Assembly (NCBI RefSeq): GCF_042688525.2
Contig: NZ_JBHWAB010000001.1
Coordinates: forward strand, 1,860,001 to 1,924,000
Length of the DNA stretch: 64,000 bases
Reading direction: 5' to 3'
Source of the DNA: Haloimpatiens sp042688525
Lineage (GTDB): Bacteria > Bacillota > Clostridia > Clostridiales > Clostridiaceae
The notes under the pieces were generated by a model. That model had not been told where the DNA came from and searched no databases. It saw only the letters and a program-made list of their open reading frames with translations. Every line of letters begins with the position of its first letter. The stretch's first letter is position 1. Below, piece after piece: positions 16,750 through 25,684 of the stretch. A program made the translations under genes and the position numbers.

Positions 16750-17433
16750 TTGAATGAAAAAATATTAATTGTAGATGATGAAGAAGACATAATTTCATTT
16801 TTAAAAGATTCTTTAGAAGATGAAGAGTATAAAGTTTTTAGTGCTTATAACGGTGATGAAGCTGTTGAAAAAGCAAAGATTCATCCTGATTTGATATTAT
16901 TAGATATTATGATGCCAGGTAAAAATGGATATGAAGTGTGTAGAGAAATAAGAGATAGAGTAGATTGTCCTATTATTTTTTTAACTGCAAAAGGAGAAGA
17001 AGAAGATATAATTAGTGGTTTAGGAGTAGGTGGAGATGATTATATTTCTAAGCCTTTTAGTTTAAGACAATTAAAAGCAAGGATAAGTGCACATTTAAGA
17101 AGAGAGAGAAGAAGTTTTAATAATGAAAATAAAGTTAATTTATACTTTGGACATTTAAATATAGATTTAAAAGGAAGAATAGTTTATTGCAGAGGAGAAG
17201 CTATAATTTTAACTAAAAAAGAATTTGACATAATAGAGTTTTTATCAGTAAATTGTGGACAAGTATTTTCAAAAGAACAAATATATGAAAAAATATGGGG
17301 ATATGATGCAGAAGGAGATTCGAAAACAGTAGCAGAACATGTAAAGAAAATACGATATAAATTAAAACAATATGATGAAGATAGAGAATATATTTCTACT
17401 GTTTGGGGAGTAGGATATAAGTGGGAAAAATAA
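16750..17433 (+). CDS. OmpR-family response regulator
   Basis: 227 residues. The receiver domain (about 1-115) has the acidic pair DD near 9-10, phospho-acceptor Asp52 in LILLDIMMPG, Thr near 79 and Lys in YISKPF. The winged-helix output domain (about 130-225) has FDIIEFLSVN and the TVAEHVKKIRYKL recognition region. The start is TTG with GGAGA 9 bases upstream. The nearest kinase gene is 4.4 kb downstream, after an ABC exporter and an esterase. Together they look like an antibiotic- or peptide-sensing module in which the regulator would control the exporter genes. Confidence 0.93.
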   Translation: MNEKILIVDDEEDIISFLKDSLEDEEYKVFSAYNGDEAVEKAKIHPDLILLDIMMPGKNGYEVCREIRDRVDCPIIFLTAKGEEEDIISGLGVGGDDYISKPFSLRQLKARISAHLRRERRSFNNENKVNLYFGHLNIDLKGRIVYCRGEAIILTKKEFDIIEFLSVNCGQVFSKEQIYEKIWGYDAEGDSKTVAEHVKKIRYKLKQYDEDREYISTVWGVGYKWEK

Positions 17434-17454
17434 TTTCTACCTTATGTAGGTTAA

Positions 17455-17645
17455 AAAAAGCATATATTGTATAAAAAATATTTGAACAAGGTTTAGAAAT
17501 TTTTATTTATTTTCGTGATAGATGCGTTAAGAAAAATTCATGTTTGAGTGATAACGAGTTTGAATTTTTTAGCATATATCTAAGAAAATAAATTAGAATT
17601 TCTTACCGAAGAGAAAGATTTTTTATGCAATATGTGCCTTTGTTG
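17455..17645. repeat. Second type of long palindromic intergenic element
   Basis: About 190 bp between the response regulator and the ABC genes folds into one long imperfect hairpin: GCATATATTG near the left with ATGCAATATGTGC at the right, ATTTATTTTC with GAAAATAAAT, and AAAAATTCA with TTGAATTTTTT around an apex loop. The layout copies the 256-bp family, including a TTTGAACAAGGTTTAGAA stretch, but the sequence is mostly different. A T-rich run follows. No open frame. Confidence 0.55.
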
Positions 17646-17788
17646 TTTTTTTTTGAAAAAACTTTATAAAAACTTTAAAATTACTTCTTAAAATTAAAGA
17701 ACAGGAAAGATAGATAAAACTTCTTTTTAGTATGAAACCATAAATAATGTAAAATTTGATGATGATTTAGATTTTAGGAGGTATTTAA

Positions 17789-18529
17789 ATGTTAAAAAAA
17801 ACAATTGAAGTTAAAAATGTTACTAAAAAAATAAGAAAGAGAATCATATTGCAGGATGTTTCTTTTGATGTTTATGAAGGAGATATATGCGGTTTTGTGG
17901 GACCTAATGGTGCGGGAAAAACTACATTAATAAGAATTATGACAAATTTAATTTCATCTACATCTGGAGAAGTAAAGATAGGTGGTGTAAATGTTAAAGA
18001 AGATAGAAAACTTGCACTTAGCAAGCTTGGAGCAATAGTTGAAGAGGCAATATTTTTCCCATATATGACAGGTAGACAAAATTTAAGAAATTTAGCAATG
18101 TTAAATCTTAATATGTCAAAGAAAGAACAAAGAGAAAAGGTTGAAGAAGTATTAAAAATAGTTGATCTTTACGATAGAGGTGATGACAAAGTTAAAACTT
18201 ATTCTTTAGGGATGAAACAGAGATTAGGTATTGCTCAGACACTTTTAAATAATCCTAAAATAGTTATTTTAGATGAGCCATCTAATGGGCTTGATCCTAT
18301 AGGAATGAGGGACTTAAGGAAACTTATTTTAAAACTTAGAAAAGAGCAAAATATAACTTTCTTTATATCTAGCCATCTTTTAGATGAACTTAATAAGATG
18401 TGTAATAGATTCATTGCTATAAACAAAGGAAAAGTTATATGGCAAGGAAGCAAGGAAGAATTAATGAAAAAAACAGGAGAAAGTTTAAAATTAGAGGATG
18501 CATTTATAAACTTAGTAAGTGGCTATTAA
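17789..18529 (+). CDS. ABC exporter ATPase (BcrA-type)
   Basis: 246 residues. Walker A GPNGAGKTT, signature YSLGMKQRLGIAQ, Walker B IVILDEPSNGLDP and switch SSHLLDEL identify a DrrA/BcrA-type ATPase that powers export of bacitracin, lantibiotics or similar peptides with separate permeases. AGGAGG lies 8 bases before the ATG. Two ABC-2 permease genes follow at 15 and 12 bases. The upstream response regulator and downstream kinase are the likely control pair. Confidence 0.93.
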   Translation: MLKKTIEVKNVTKKIRKRIILQDVSFDVYEGDICGFVGPNGAGKTTLIRIMTNLISSTSGEVKIGGVNVKEDRKLALSKLGAIVEEAIFFPYMTGRQNLRNLAMLNLNMSKKEQREKVEEVLKIVDLYDRGDDKVKTYSLGMKQRLGIAQTLLNNPKIVILDEPSNGLDPIGMRDLRKLILKLRKEQNITFFISSHLLDELNKMCNRFIAINKGKVIWQGSKEELMKKTGESLKLEDAFINLVSGY

Positions 18530-18544
18530 AAGGAGGAACAAAAA

Positions 18545-19354
18545 ATGAAACAGTTATTTTTAAGTGAATGGAAGAGAATGTGGAATAGAAAATCTACTTG
18601 GTTTTGTTTTGGAGTAGTATTTATAACATTGTGTAGGTTTGCTAAATATTATCTTAATGCAAATGTTAACTTTAATTACGATGATGTTAAATATGTTACT
18701 TCTTTAAAGTTACCAAGTACAGTACTTAATATGTCTACTATGTTTTTTAATATTATAATTATTTTTCTTATAGTAATGTCAGTAACTAGTGAATACAGAA
18801 GTGGGCAGTTAAGAATGATTATGACAAGAGCTGTGTCTTTTAGGGATATAATAAAAGCAAAATTTTTGGTGATTGTAAGTGTAGTGTTTATATTTTTAAC
18901 TAGTCATTTTGTTTTAAGTACTATTTTAGGTTATTTATTTTTTCCACATAAAAAAGTTAAATTTAGAACTTATATGTATCCTTTTACAATAAGTGAAGGT
19001 ATTTTATATAATCTCAAGTACTATATTATTACATTTATAACTCTTATTGCTATGGCAGCAGTTATCATGGTTATATGCATAGTATGTAAGACTACTATAG
19101 GAGCAGTGGGGGCAAGTTTAACTTTTATACTAGCATCAGCAATTTATCCCAGTATTTATTTGATATTTTCAAATAAGATGAATGAAACAATAGATTTTTC
19201 ATCTCTTATATCAATTCAAGATCACGGTATATTGAGTATACTTGCACAAAAACCACAACATGTGGGATTAATAATATTTGCAATTTCTTTATATATCATA
19301 GTATTTTCTTTAATTGCATTTAATTTATTTAATGATCAAGATTGTTATAATTAA
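18545..19354 (+). CDS. ABC-2 type permease, subunit 1
   Basis: 269 residues with about six hydrophobic helices. The first 20 residues (LFLSEWKRMWNRKSTW) and SVTSEYRSGQLRMIMTRAVS resemble the cytoplasmic start and the conserved EYRxGTLR-like stretch of BcrB-type ABC-2 permeases. It pairs with the next permease to form the channel driven by the ATPase upstream. AAAGGAGG is directly upstream. Substrate unknown; bacitracin- or lantibiotic-like peptides are the family norm. Confidence 0.85.
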   Translation: MKQLFLSEWKRMWNRKSTWFCFGVVFITLCRFAKYYLNANVNFNYDDVKYVTSLKLPSTVLNMSTMFFNIIIIFLIVMSVTSEYRSGQLRMIMTRAVSFRDIIKAKFLVIVSVVFIFLTSHFVLSTILGYLFFPHKKVKFRTYMYPFTISEGILYNLKYYIITFITLIAMAAVIMVICIVCKTTIGAVGASLTFILASAIYPSIYLIFSNKMNETIDFSSLISIQDHGILSILAQKPQHVGLIIFAISLYIIVFSLIAFNLFNDQDCYN

Positions 19355-19366
19355 GGGGGAACAAAC

Positions 19367-20140
19367 ATGAAAAGATTAATAGCATCAGAATTTCAAAGAA
19401 TATGGCTTAATAAAAAAACAAAGATATTATTAATGTTAGTCATAATAGATACAATAATAAGCTGTGTATATAGATTAAAATTCAATTCAGGATCTTATGA
19501 CGGAATAAATTATAATGTAAGATTAAATTCGTTAAATTGTTCACTTTTTGTATTTTACGAGGTAAGGATATTACTTTTATATATAGTTTTACCTATTATA
19601 GTTGCTAATTCAATGAACTATGAACAAACAATAGGGGCTTTTAAAATGTATATGATAAGGCCGTATAAAAAGTATAAATTTATAATATCCAAATGGATAG
19701 CCTTGGCTTTAACAACATTTATATTAATATTTACAGTATTTATAATTAGTATTATTTTTGGATATTTGTTCATGCCAAAAGTATCAATTGTTAAATTTTA
19801 TAATATGCAGCAAAACTTCAGTGCAGTAGGAGCTTTAATATATATCATGAAATTTTATATGACGCAGTTATTAATAGCAGTTTTCATTCTTTCAATAGTT
19901 GCTGTTAGTTCAATACTAATATCTGATCCTGTAATTTCAATTTTAGTTGGAATTGGAGTAACTGTGGCTTTAGGAGTTTTTACAGAAACTTTTAGATTCT
20001 TATTGGAAAGTGATAAATATGGATATTATACTTTAGCAAACACAGCACCAATAAGTGATCATATTATTATTGCAGCAGGGATAATAGGAGGATTACTTAT
20101 AAGTATGGCAGTATGGATAAAAAAAGATTATTGTTATTAG
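19367..20140 (+). CDS. ABC-2 type permease, subunit 2
   Basis: 257 residues with about six membrane helices and an ABC-2 pattern like the preceding gene (LIASEFQRIWLNKKTK, SMNYEQTIGAFKMYMIRPYKKYKFIISKW). It is probably a diverged duplicate giving a heterodimeric membrane channel. GGGGG lies 9 bases before the ATG, 12 bases after the previous stop. A 257-bp palindromic element follows at once, so the operon may end there. Confidence 0.85.
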   Translation: MKRLIASEFQRIWLNKKTKILLMLVIIDTIISCVYRLKFNSGSYDGINYNVRLNSLNCSLFVFYEVRILLLYIVLPIIVANSMNYEQTIGAFKMYMIRPYKKYKFIISKWIALALTTFILIFTVFIISIIFGYLFMPKVSIVKFYNMQQNFSAVGALIYIMKFYMTQLLIAVFILSIVAVSSILISDPVISILVGIGVTVALGVFTETFRFLLESDKYGYYTLANTAPISDHIIIAAGIIGGLLISMAVWIKKDYCY

Positions 20141-20148
20141 ATATTTAA

Positions 20149-20405
20149 TTTAACTTTCGCAGGTGAAAAATAACCGCTGCGGGAAATGATATCTTGCTCA
20201 GAAACCTTTCACTTCAGTAACAAGTTCTAAGTTTTACTCATATTGAAAAAAGATTTTTTAATTAATATTCCGTAGGAATCAGTAATTAAAAAATAACTTT
20301 TTTCAAATTCGTAAAGCTAAGAACTTGTAAACTTTGTTCAAATGTTTCTTACGCAAGATATCATTTCCCTTCGCTAGACAGCATTTTTTTACTGTGAAAG
20401 TTGAG
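20149..20405. mobile_element. 257-bp palindromic element, copy 2
   Basis: Full-length copy in the opposite orientation to copy 1, beginning TTTAACTTTCGCAGG and ending GTGAAAGTTGAG, with the apex ATTCC-GTA-GGAAT. Unlike the other full copies its flanks do not match (TATTTAA against ATATTCC), so it is older or rearranged. It lies 28 bases before the next gene and could shape its mRNA leader. Confidence 0.85.
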
Positions 20406-20433
20406 ATATTCCATTTTCAGAGGGGCGGTATAA

Positions 20434-21759
20434 ATGAAGAAAATAGTAATTATAATAGGTTGTGCTTTGTTGTTGATTTTAGGAGTTTTTACAATAAATA
20501 GTCGATATGAAAAATATGAAGAGAATAAGGCTGTAGCAGTTTTGAAAAATAAAATAGTAAAAATAAAAACAGTAAAAGCAGAAAATGATTTTAAAGATTT
20601 AATGCCTTTAAAAAATATATTAAAGGATAAAAAAATTGTGGCAATGGGAGAAGCCACTCATGGAACAAAGGAATTTTTTCAAATGAAGCATAGAATGCTT
20701 AAATTTCTTGTTGAAAAAATGGATTATAATGTTTTTGGAATAGAAGCATGTATGAGTGAGTGTATGGCTGTCAATGACTATGTTTTATATGGAAAGGGAG
20801 AGGCAGAGCAGGTTGTGAAAAAAATGGGATTTTGGACATGGGATACAAAGGAAGTAGTAGATATGGTAAAATGGATGAGGGAATACAATGAAAATCATAC
20901 CAAAAAGGTTAAATTTTATGGGTTTGATATGCAGTCTTCTTGTACAGCAGTAGAAAAAGTTCAAGCATACTTAAAGAAAGTAGATAAAGAATATGAAAAT
21001 AAAGTAGATAGTATACTTCTAGAGTTTAAAGATCCTAAAACACTTCATGGTAATAATAAAAAGCTGCATGGAAATGAAGTTAAAAAAATAATGTGTATGT
21101 TTGAAAAAAATAAAAATGAATATATTAGTAAATCTTCTAAGGAAGAATATGAGCTTTATAAACAAAATTTAAAAATCATAGATGAAGCTTATGATTTTTT
21201 TAAAGGAAATCAAAGCAACTCTCAAATGCAAACTAAGAGGGATAAATACATGGCTGAAAATATAAAGTGGATCTTAAATTTTGAAGGACAGGATACAAAG
21301 ATTATGGTATGGGCACATAATTGGCATGTAAGTAAGGTAGCAGATAATATAAACAACATTGGTGAGAATGTAAAAAGAATGGGTTCAAATTTATATGATA
21401 TGTATAAGGATAAATTATATGTTATTGGATTTCAATTTAGTGAAGGTACTGTTACAGCAGTGGATAAAAGTATAAATAGAGGAGAAGAATCAGTAATGCT
21501 TAAAAAATGTACACTTCATGCAGCAAAGAAAGGATCAATTCCATATATTTTATCTAAAGTAGATCCTTTATTCTTTATAGATTTTAAATCTGTAAATACC
21601 AATAAGTATGTAAAAGAGTTTATATCTACACCAAAAACATGTCGATATGTAGATGCAAATTTCAATGGAGAAGATGAAAGTTATGAGACTAATATTTTAG
21701 ATCAATGTTATGATGGATTAATATATATAGATAAAATTTCTAATTCTGAACTGATTTAA
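20434..21759 (+). CDS. Erythromycin-esterase-like protein with N-terminal membrane anchor
   Basis: 441 residues. A hydrophobic N-terminus (about 4-22) suggests an anchored or exported protein. The body matches the erythromycin esterase/succinoglycan-biosynthesis EreA fold: GEATHGTKEFFQMKHRM with the catalytic His/Glu region, IEACMSE, FWTWDTKEVVDMVKWMREYN, YGFDMQ, and VWAHNWHVSK with the second His pair. EreA/EreB enzymes open macrolide rings, but many relatives are not resistance enzymes. GAGGGG lies upstream. It stands between a BcrAB-type exporter and a histidine kinase, which fits a resistance-type cluster. Confidence 0.82.
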   Translation: MKKIVIIIGCALLLILGVFTINSRYEKYEENKAVAVLKNKIVKIKTVKAENDFKDLMPLKNILKDKKIVAMGEATHGTKEFFQMKHRMLKFLVEKMDYNVFGIEACMSECMAVNDYVLYGKGEAEQVVKKMGFWTWDTKEVVDMVKWMREYNENHTKKVKFYGFDMQSSCTAVEKVQAYLKKVDKEYENKVDSILLEFKDPKTLHGNNKKLHGNEVKKIMCMFEKNKNEYISKSSKEEYELYKQNLKIIDEAYDFFKGNQSNSQMQTKRDKYMAENIKWILNFEGQDTKIMVWAHNWHVSKVADNINNIGENVKRMGSNLYDMYKDKLYVIGFQFSEGTVTAVDKSINRGEESVMLKKCTLHAAKKGSIPYILSKVDPLFFIDFKSVNTNKYVKEFISTPKTCRYVDANFNGEDESYETNILDQCYDGLIYIDKISNSELI

Positions 21760-21788
21760 AGATTAGAAAGTATGAAGGTAGGATGTAG

Positions 21789-23213
21789 ATGAAAAATATT
21801 ACTTTTAAGAAACAATTTATTATTTCTATATTATTAGTATTAATTTTGAGTATATTGTTTACTGTAGCAGGAGCTTATGTAGAGATAAAGTTAATACAAA
21901 AAGGTATAGTATTAAAAGCAAATTATTATGAATCCCGTGTGCCAGAAGTTGAAACATATATAAATAAAAATAAAGAAAAAGTTCTAAATAAGAATTTTAA
22001 AAAAGATTTAGAAAGTATAATTCCTATTCAAGGAATAGAATATGAAGTAGTAAATTCAAAAGGAGAGCTTTTATATGGTCATTTCAATGAAATAATAGTA
22101 CAGGCTCCAGTTAAATTAAAAAAACAATCAGAAATTGACAAAAGTGAGTCTCCTAAAATGATAAAATATATATCAATTATAAATAATAATAAAATTGAAG
22201 GAATGGTTATTTTAAAGTATGAACTAAAACTTAGTGCCAGAAATCCTAAATTTAATTGGATAGTTAAATATTTAGATGTTTTTACAATGCTAGCTCCATT
22301 TATTTATATAATAATTTTCACATTTGTTTTTGCATCTAAGCTCAATAATAGATTAAAAATACCATTGAATCAGCTTATGATAGGTGCTGAAAAAATAAAA
22401 AATAAGGATTTAGAATTTAAAATAGATTATAAAAGCAAAGATGAATTAGGAATGTTGTGTAACTCTTTTGAAGAGATGAGAGTTGAACTTAAAAAATCTT
22501 TACAAGAGCAGTGGAAAATGGAACAGGAAAGAAAGGAAATGGTAGGTGCTATTGCGCATGATTTAAAGACACCAATTACTATAATAAAAGGTCATGTTGA
22601 AGGACTTATAGACAGTAAAAGGTTAGAAGAAGGCAAAGTTTACAGATATTTAGATTTAATTAATAAAAATGCAGATAGAATGACTAAACTTATAGAGAAA
22701 ATGAACATTTTAACTAAGATTGAAAAATCAGATTTTACTCTTAAATTTAAAAGATGTAATATAATTGAATTTATAAATGATAAAACTGATGATTATAATA
22801 TATTGGCAGATAATAAAAAAATAAGTTTTGAATATACAATTAAGGATGAAAGAATTAGTAATGGTTTAATAAACATGGATTGCGGTGCATTGTCTGCAAT
22901 ATTAGATAATCTAGTTTCTAATAGTATAAGATTTACTCCAGAAGGGGGAAGTATATATTTAAATTTATATTTAACTGAAGAAAAAATTATTCTTTCTATA
23001 TCAGACACAGGATGTGGCTTTTCTAAAAAGGATATTGCAAATATATTTAAAAAATTTTATCAAGGCGACGAATCAAGATCAAAAGAAAAGGGGCATTCAG
23101 GTTTAGGGCTTTACATAGTTAGAACTTTAGTAAATAAATTTAATGGAAGTATTGAGGCTAAAAATAATGAAAAAGGGGGAGCAATAGTGAGCGTTAGTAT
23201 GTTTGTTTCTTAG
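21789..23213 (+). CDS. Sensor histidine kinase
   Basis: 474 residues. Membrane helices near 10-32 and 165-185 flank an extracellular sensor of about 130 residues. HAMP at about 190-240 leads to the dimerisation domain with His257 in AIAHDLKTPITII, then the ATPase domain with N-box LDNLVSNSIRFTPEGG, G1 DTGCGFSKKD and G2 GHSGLGLYIV. The gene follows the esterase by 29 bases. The only response regulator in the window is 4.4 kb upstream (16750); I infer they are partners. The signal is unknown. Confidence 0.92.
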   Translation: MKNITFKKQFIISILLVLILSILFTVAGAYVEIKLIQKGIVLKANYYESRVPEVETYINKNKEKVLNKNFKKDLESIIPIQGIEYEVVNSKGELLYGHFNEIIVQAPVKLKKQSEIDKSESPKMIKYISIINNNKIEGMVILKYELKLSARNPKFNWIVKYLDVFTMLAPFIYIIIFTFVFASKLNNRLKIPLNQLMIGAEKIKNKDLEFKIDYKSKDELGMLCNSFEEMRVELKKSLQEQWKMEQERKEMVGAIAHDLKTPITIIKGHVEGLIDSKRLEEGKVYRYLDLINKNADRMTKLIEKMNILTKIEKSDFTLKFKRCNIIEFINDKTDDYNILADNKKISFEYTIKDERISNGLINMDCGALSAILDNLVSNSIRFTPEGGSIYLNLYLTEEKIILSISDTGCGFSKKDIANIFKKFYQGDESRSKEKGHSGLGLYIVRTLVNKFNGSIEAKNNEKGGAIVSVSMFVS

Positions 23214-23217
23214 TATC

Positions 23218-23248
23218 AACAACAGTACTTTTGTGCTGTTGTTTTTAT
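23218..23248 (+). terminator. Intrinsic terminator after the histidine kinase
   Basis: CAACAGTAC and GTGCTGTTG pair around a TTTT loop, followed by TTTTTAT. Confidence 0.8.
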
Positions 23249-23438
23249 ATTACGGAAATGTAAGATTCATTATAGTTATTGTAAGATTAATGAATGGTTA
23301 GCGTAATATTTTTAATGTACAATAAATATGTAACAAAGAAAATAGCCTTTACAAAGAAATTGATACGAAAAAGTAATGTTATAAAAGTTTTTAATATTGA
23401 AATATAATAAATAAATTATGTAAGGAGGAAGCATATCA

Positions 23439-24173
23439 ATGTCATTTACATTAGCACATCCAGCAGCAGTAGTCTTTATGAAAAATAAATACTTCAATTT
23501 GAGTGGATTGATATTAGGATCTATGGCTCCAGATTTTATATATTTTATATTATTCAATCCAAGTAGTAATTTTGGACATACTATTTTAGGATTTATGCTA
23601 CTAAATATACCATTATGTTTTCTTCTAAATTTTATATATTATAAATATATAAAAGATTCATTTATTTTAAATTTGCCTATGTGTATATCAAAAGATTATA
23701 CGTGGTTAATAGATATAAAAAATGGTGTAACTAATGTTAAAGAAGCTGTGATTTTTACATATTCTAGTGTTATAGGAATGATGACTCATGTGTTTTGGGA
23801 CTCTTTTACACATAAAACTGGATATTTTGTATTAAAACTAAATTTTCTTAGAGACAATATAAATTTATTAGGACATAAAATTTACATATATAAAATAGCT
23901 CAACATGGAGGGACTTTGCTGGGATTTGTAATAATATTAATTTTTCTTCATAAAATTAGGAAAAGAGGATTAATTTTAAAAGTACCTCTAAGAAGCAAAG
24001 TTATGTATCATGTAACAGCTGTACTTATTGAAATTATCCTTATGTTTTTTATTTATATAACTTTTAATGATAGCTTTAGTATGGGAAGGATAGTTGTTAC
24101 TTTTATAAATGGGTTGTTTTTAGGATATTTGATTTCATCAATTATGTATAAAAACACTTTTATTTATTCTTGA
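23439..24173 (+). CDS. DUF4184-like membrane protein
   Basis: 244 residues. It begins MSFTLAHPAAVVFMKNK, followed by LILGSMAPDFIYFIL, the hallmark start of DUF4184 proteins. Several His and Asp residues (HPA, APDF, GHTI, THVFWDSFTHK) recall the metal-hydrolase YdjM-like families, within about five membrane helices. AAGGAGG lies upstream. It stands alone between a terminator and tldD. Function unknown. Confidence 0.8.
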   Translation: MSFTLAHPAAVVFMKNKYFNLSGLILGSMAPDFIYFILFNPSSNFGHTILGFMLLNIPLCFLLNFIYYKYIKDSFILNLPMCISKDYTWLIDIKNGVTNVKEAVIFTYSSVIGMMTHVFWDSFTHKTGYFVLKLNFLRDNINLLGHKIYIYKIAQHGGTLLGFVIILIFLHKIRKRGLILKVPLRSKVMYHVTAVLIEIILMFFIYITFNDSFSMGRIVVTFINGLFLGYLISSIMYKNTFIYS

Positions 24174-24327
24174 TTTTCATTGTGTTATATAATCGTATAA
24201 ATGTAAAAAAAAGGTTGAATTTTGATGAATGTTAATATATACTAAATATAAGTTTCTGAATAGTTACAATTATTTAAAAAATATACTTATAGTTCTATAG
24301 ATACTAATTATAGGAGGGGGCTATACT

Positions 24328-25668
24328 TTGAAAAATATTAATTTTAAGGAGAATTTTTATACAGATATAAGGTATGAAAATGTAAAAGAAAGTAAAATAG
24401 TTTATCTAGATGGTGAACTTCAGGAAATGAAAGAAAAACAAGAAAAGGGAGCATTTATAAGAGTTTATGATGGTACTAGATGGTACTATTCTTCCACAAC
24501 AAATTTATCTAGAATTCAAGATGAAGTAAACAAGCTTTATTCTATGGGGAAAGAGTATAAGAAAATAAATGAAGATGAAAATATTAAAAAATTACAGGTA
24601 AATAAGGCAGAATATTTAAAATATAACGACGCTTTAGGGAAAATTCCTATGGAAGAAAAACATAATCTTTTAAAAGAATATCTGAAGGTCTTAAAGGAAG
24701 CAAAGTATTTAAAAAGCTTTAAAGTGGTGTACATTGATAATAGAATTGTAAAAAGAATAGTATCTTCAAAAGGTACAGATGTGACATTTGATAAGGAAAG
24801 TTGCGGAATTTCAATGAGATTTACCTTCTCAAAAGGTGAAAAAACTTTTAAAGATGGATTTGATTTAGGAAAAGATAGCTTTGAGTCATTAAAAGATGGC
24901 AAGGAAAAGCTAAGAAAATTTTTAAATAAATGTGAAGATTTTCTTATAAATTCAAAAAACGTAGAACAGGGTAAATATACTGTAATTCTATCACCACAGG
25001 CTGCAGGAGTATTTGCTCATGAAAGTTTTGGACATAAAAGTGAAGCAGATTTTATGGTAGGAGACGAAACTATGATAAAGGAGTGGAGTATTGGAAAACA
25101 AGTTGGATCACCTATTTTATCTATAGTAGATTCTGGAGAAATAGTGGGTTCTGGTTATGTTCCTTTCGATGATGAGGGTACAAAAGCAGGAGAAAATTAT
25201 CTTATAAAAAATGGTAAATTATTTGGAAGGCTTCATTCTTCAAAAACAGCAGTTAGCTTAAAAGAAGAACTTACAGGAAATGCTCGTGCTTTAAATTTTG
25301 AATATGAACCTATGGTTAGGATGACAAATACGTACATTCTTCCAGGGAAAAGTACTTTAGAAGAACTAATTTCCGAAGTTAAAGATGGATTTTTAATAGA
25401 TACTATAAAACATGGTTCTGGTATGTCTACTTTTACTATAGCACCATCAATAAGTTATAGAATAAAGGATGGTAAAATAGTAGAACCTGTAAAAATTTCA
25501 GTAATATCCGGAACTGTTTTTGAAACTTTAAAAAATGTTGATGGGTTATCTAAAGAGTTACAAATGTTGAGCTTTGTAACTGGTGGCTGTGGTAAAATGG
25601 ATCAATTTCCACTTCCTGTAGGCTTCGGAGGTCCATATGTAAAAGTATTAAATATGAATGTTCAGTAA
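24328..25668 (+). CDS. tldD: TldD-family metalloprotease subunit
   Basis: 446 residues, the usual length. The zinc-site motif HESFGHKSEAD (HExxxH form) is intact near residue 235, and the C-terminus SFVTGGCGKMDQFPLPVGFGGP is characteristic. TldD forms a heterodimer with TldE that trims unfolded or modified peptides, e.g. in microcin B17 maturation and CcdA degradation. The start is TTG with a strong GGAGGGGG upstream. tldE follows directly. No peptide-modification genes are nearby, so a housekeeping proteolytic role is more likely. Confidence 0.93.
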   Translation: MKNINFKENFYTDIRYENVKESKIVYLDGELQEMKEKQEKGAFIRVYDGTRWYYSSTTNLSRIQDEVNKLYSMGKEYKKINEDENIKKLQVNKAEYLKYNDALGKIPMEEKHNLLKEYLKVLKEAKYLKSFKVVYIDNRIVKRIVSSKGTDVTFDKESCGISMRFTFSKGEKTFKDGFDLGKDSFESLKDGKEKLRKFLNKCEDFLINSKNVEQGKYTVILSPQAAGVFAHESFGHKSEADFMVGDETMIKEWSIGKQVGSPILSIVDSGEIVGSGYVPFDDEGTKAGENYLIKNGKLFGRLHSSKTAVSLKEELTGNARALNFEYEPMVRMTNTYILPGKSTLEELISEVKDGFLIDTIKHGSGMSTFTIAPSISYRIKDGKIVEPVKISVISGTVFETLKNVDGLSKELQMLSFVTGGCGKMDQFPLPVGFGGPYVKVLNMNVQ

Positions 25669-25684
25669 AGGGGTGAAAAGATTT

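Noticed and set aside
20434..21759. Calling this gene a macrolide resistance determinant
   Set aside because: The fold matches erythromycin esterases, but many family members have other roles and sequence alone cannot show activity on macrolides.
24537..24902. 121-residue minus-strand frame inside tldD
   Set aside because: It lies wholly within a well-supported gene, has no ribosome site and no recognisable domain.
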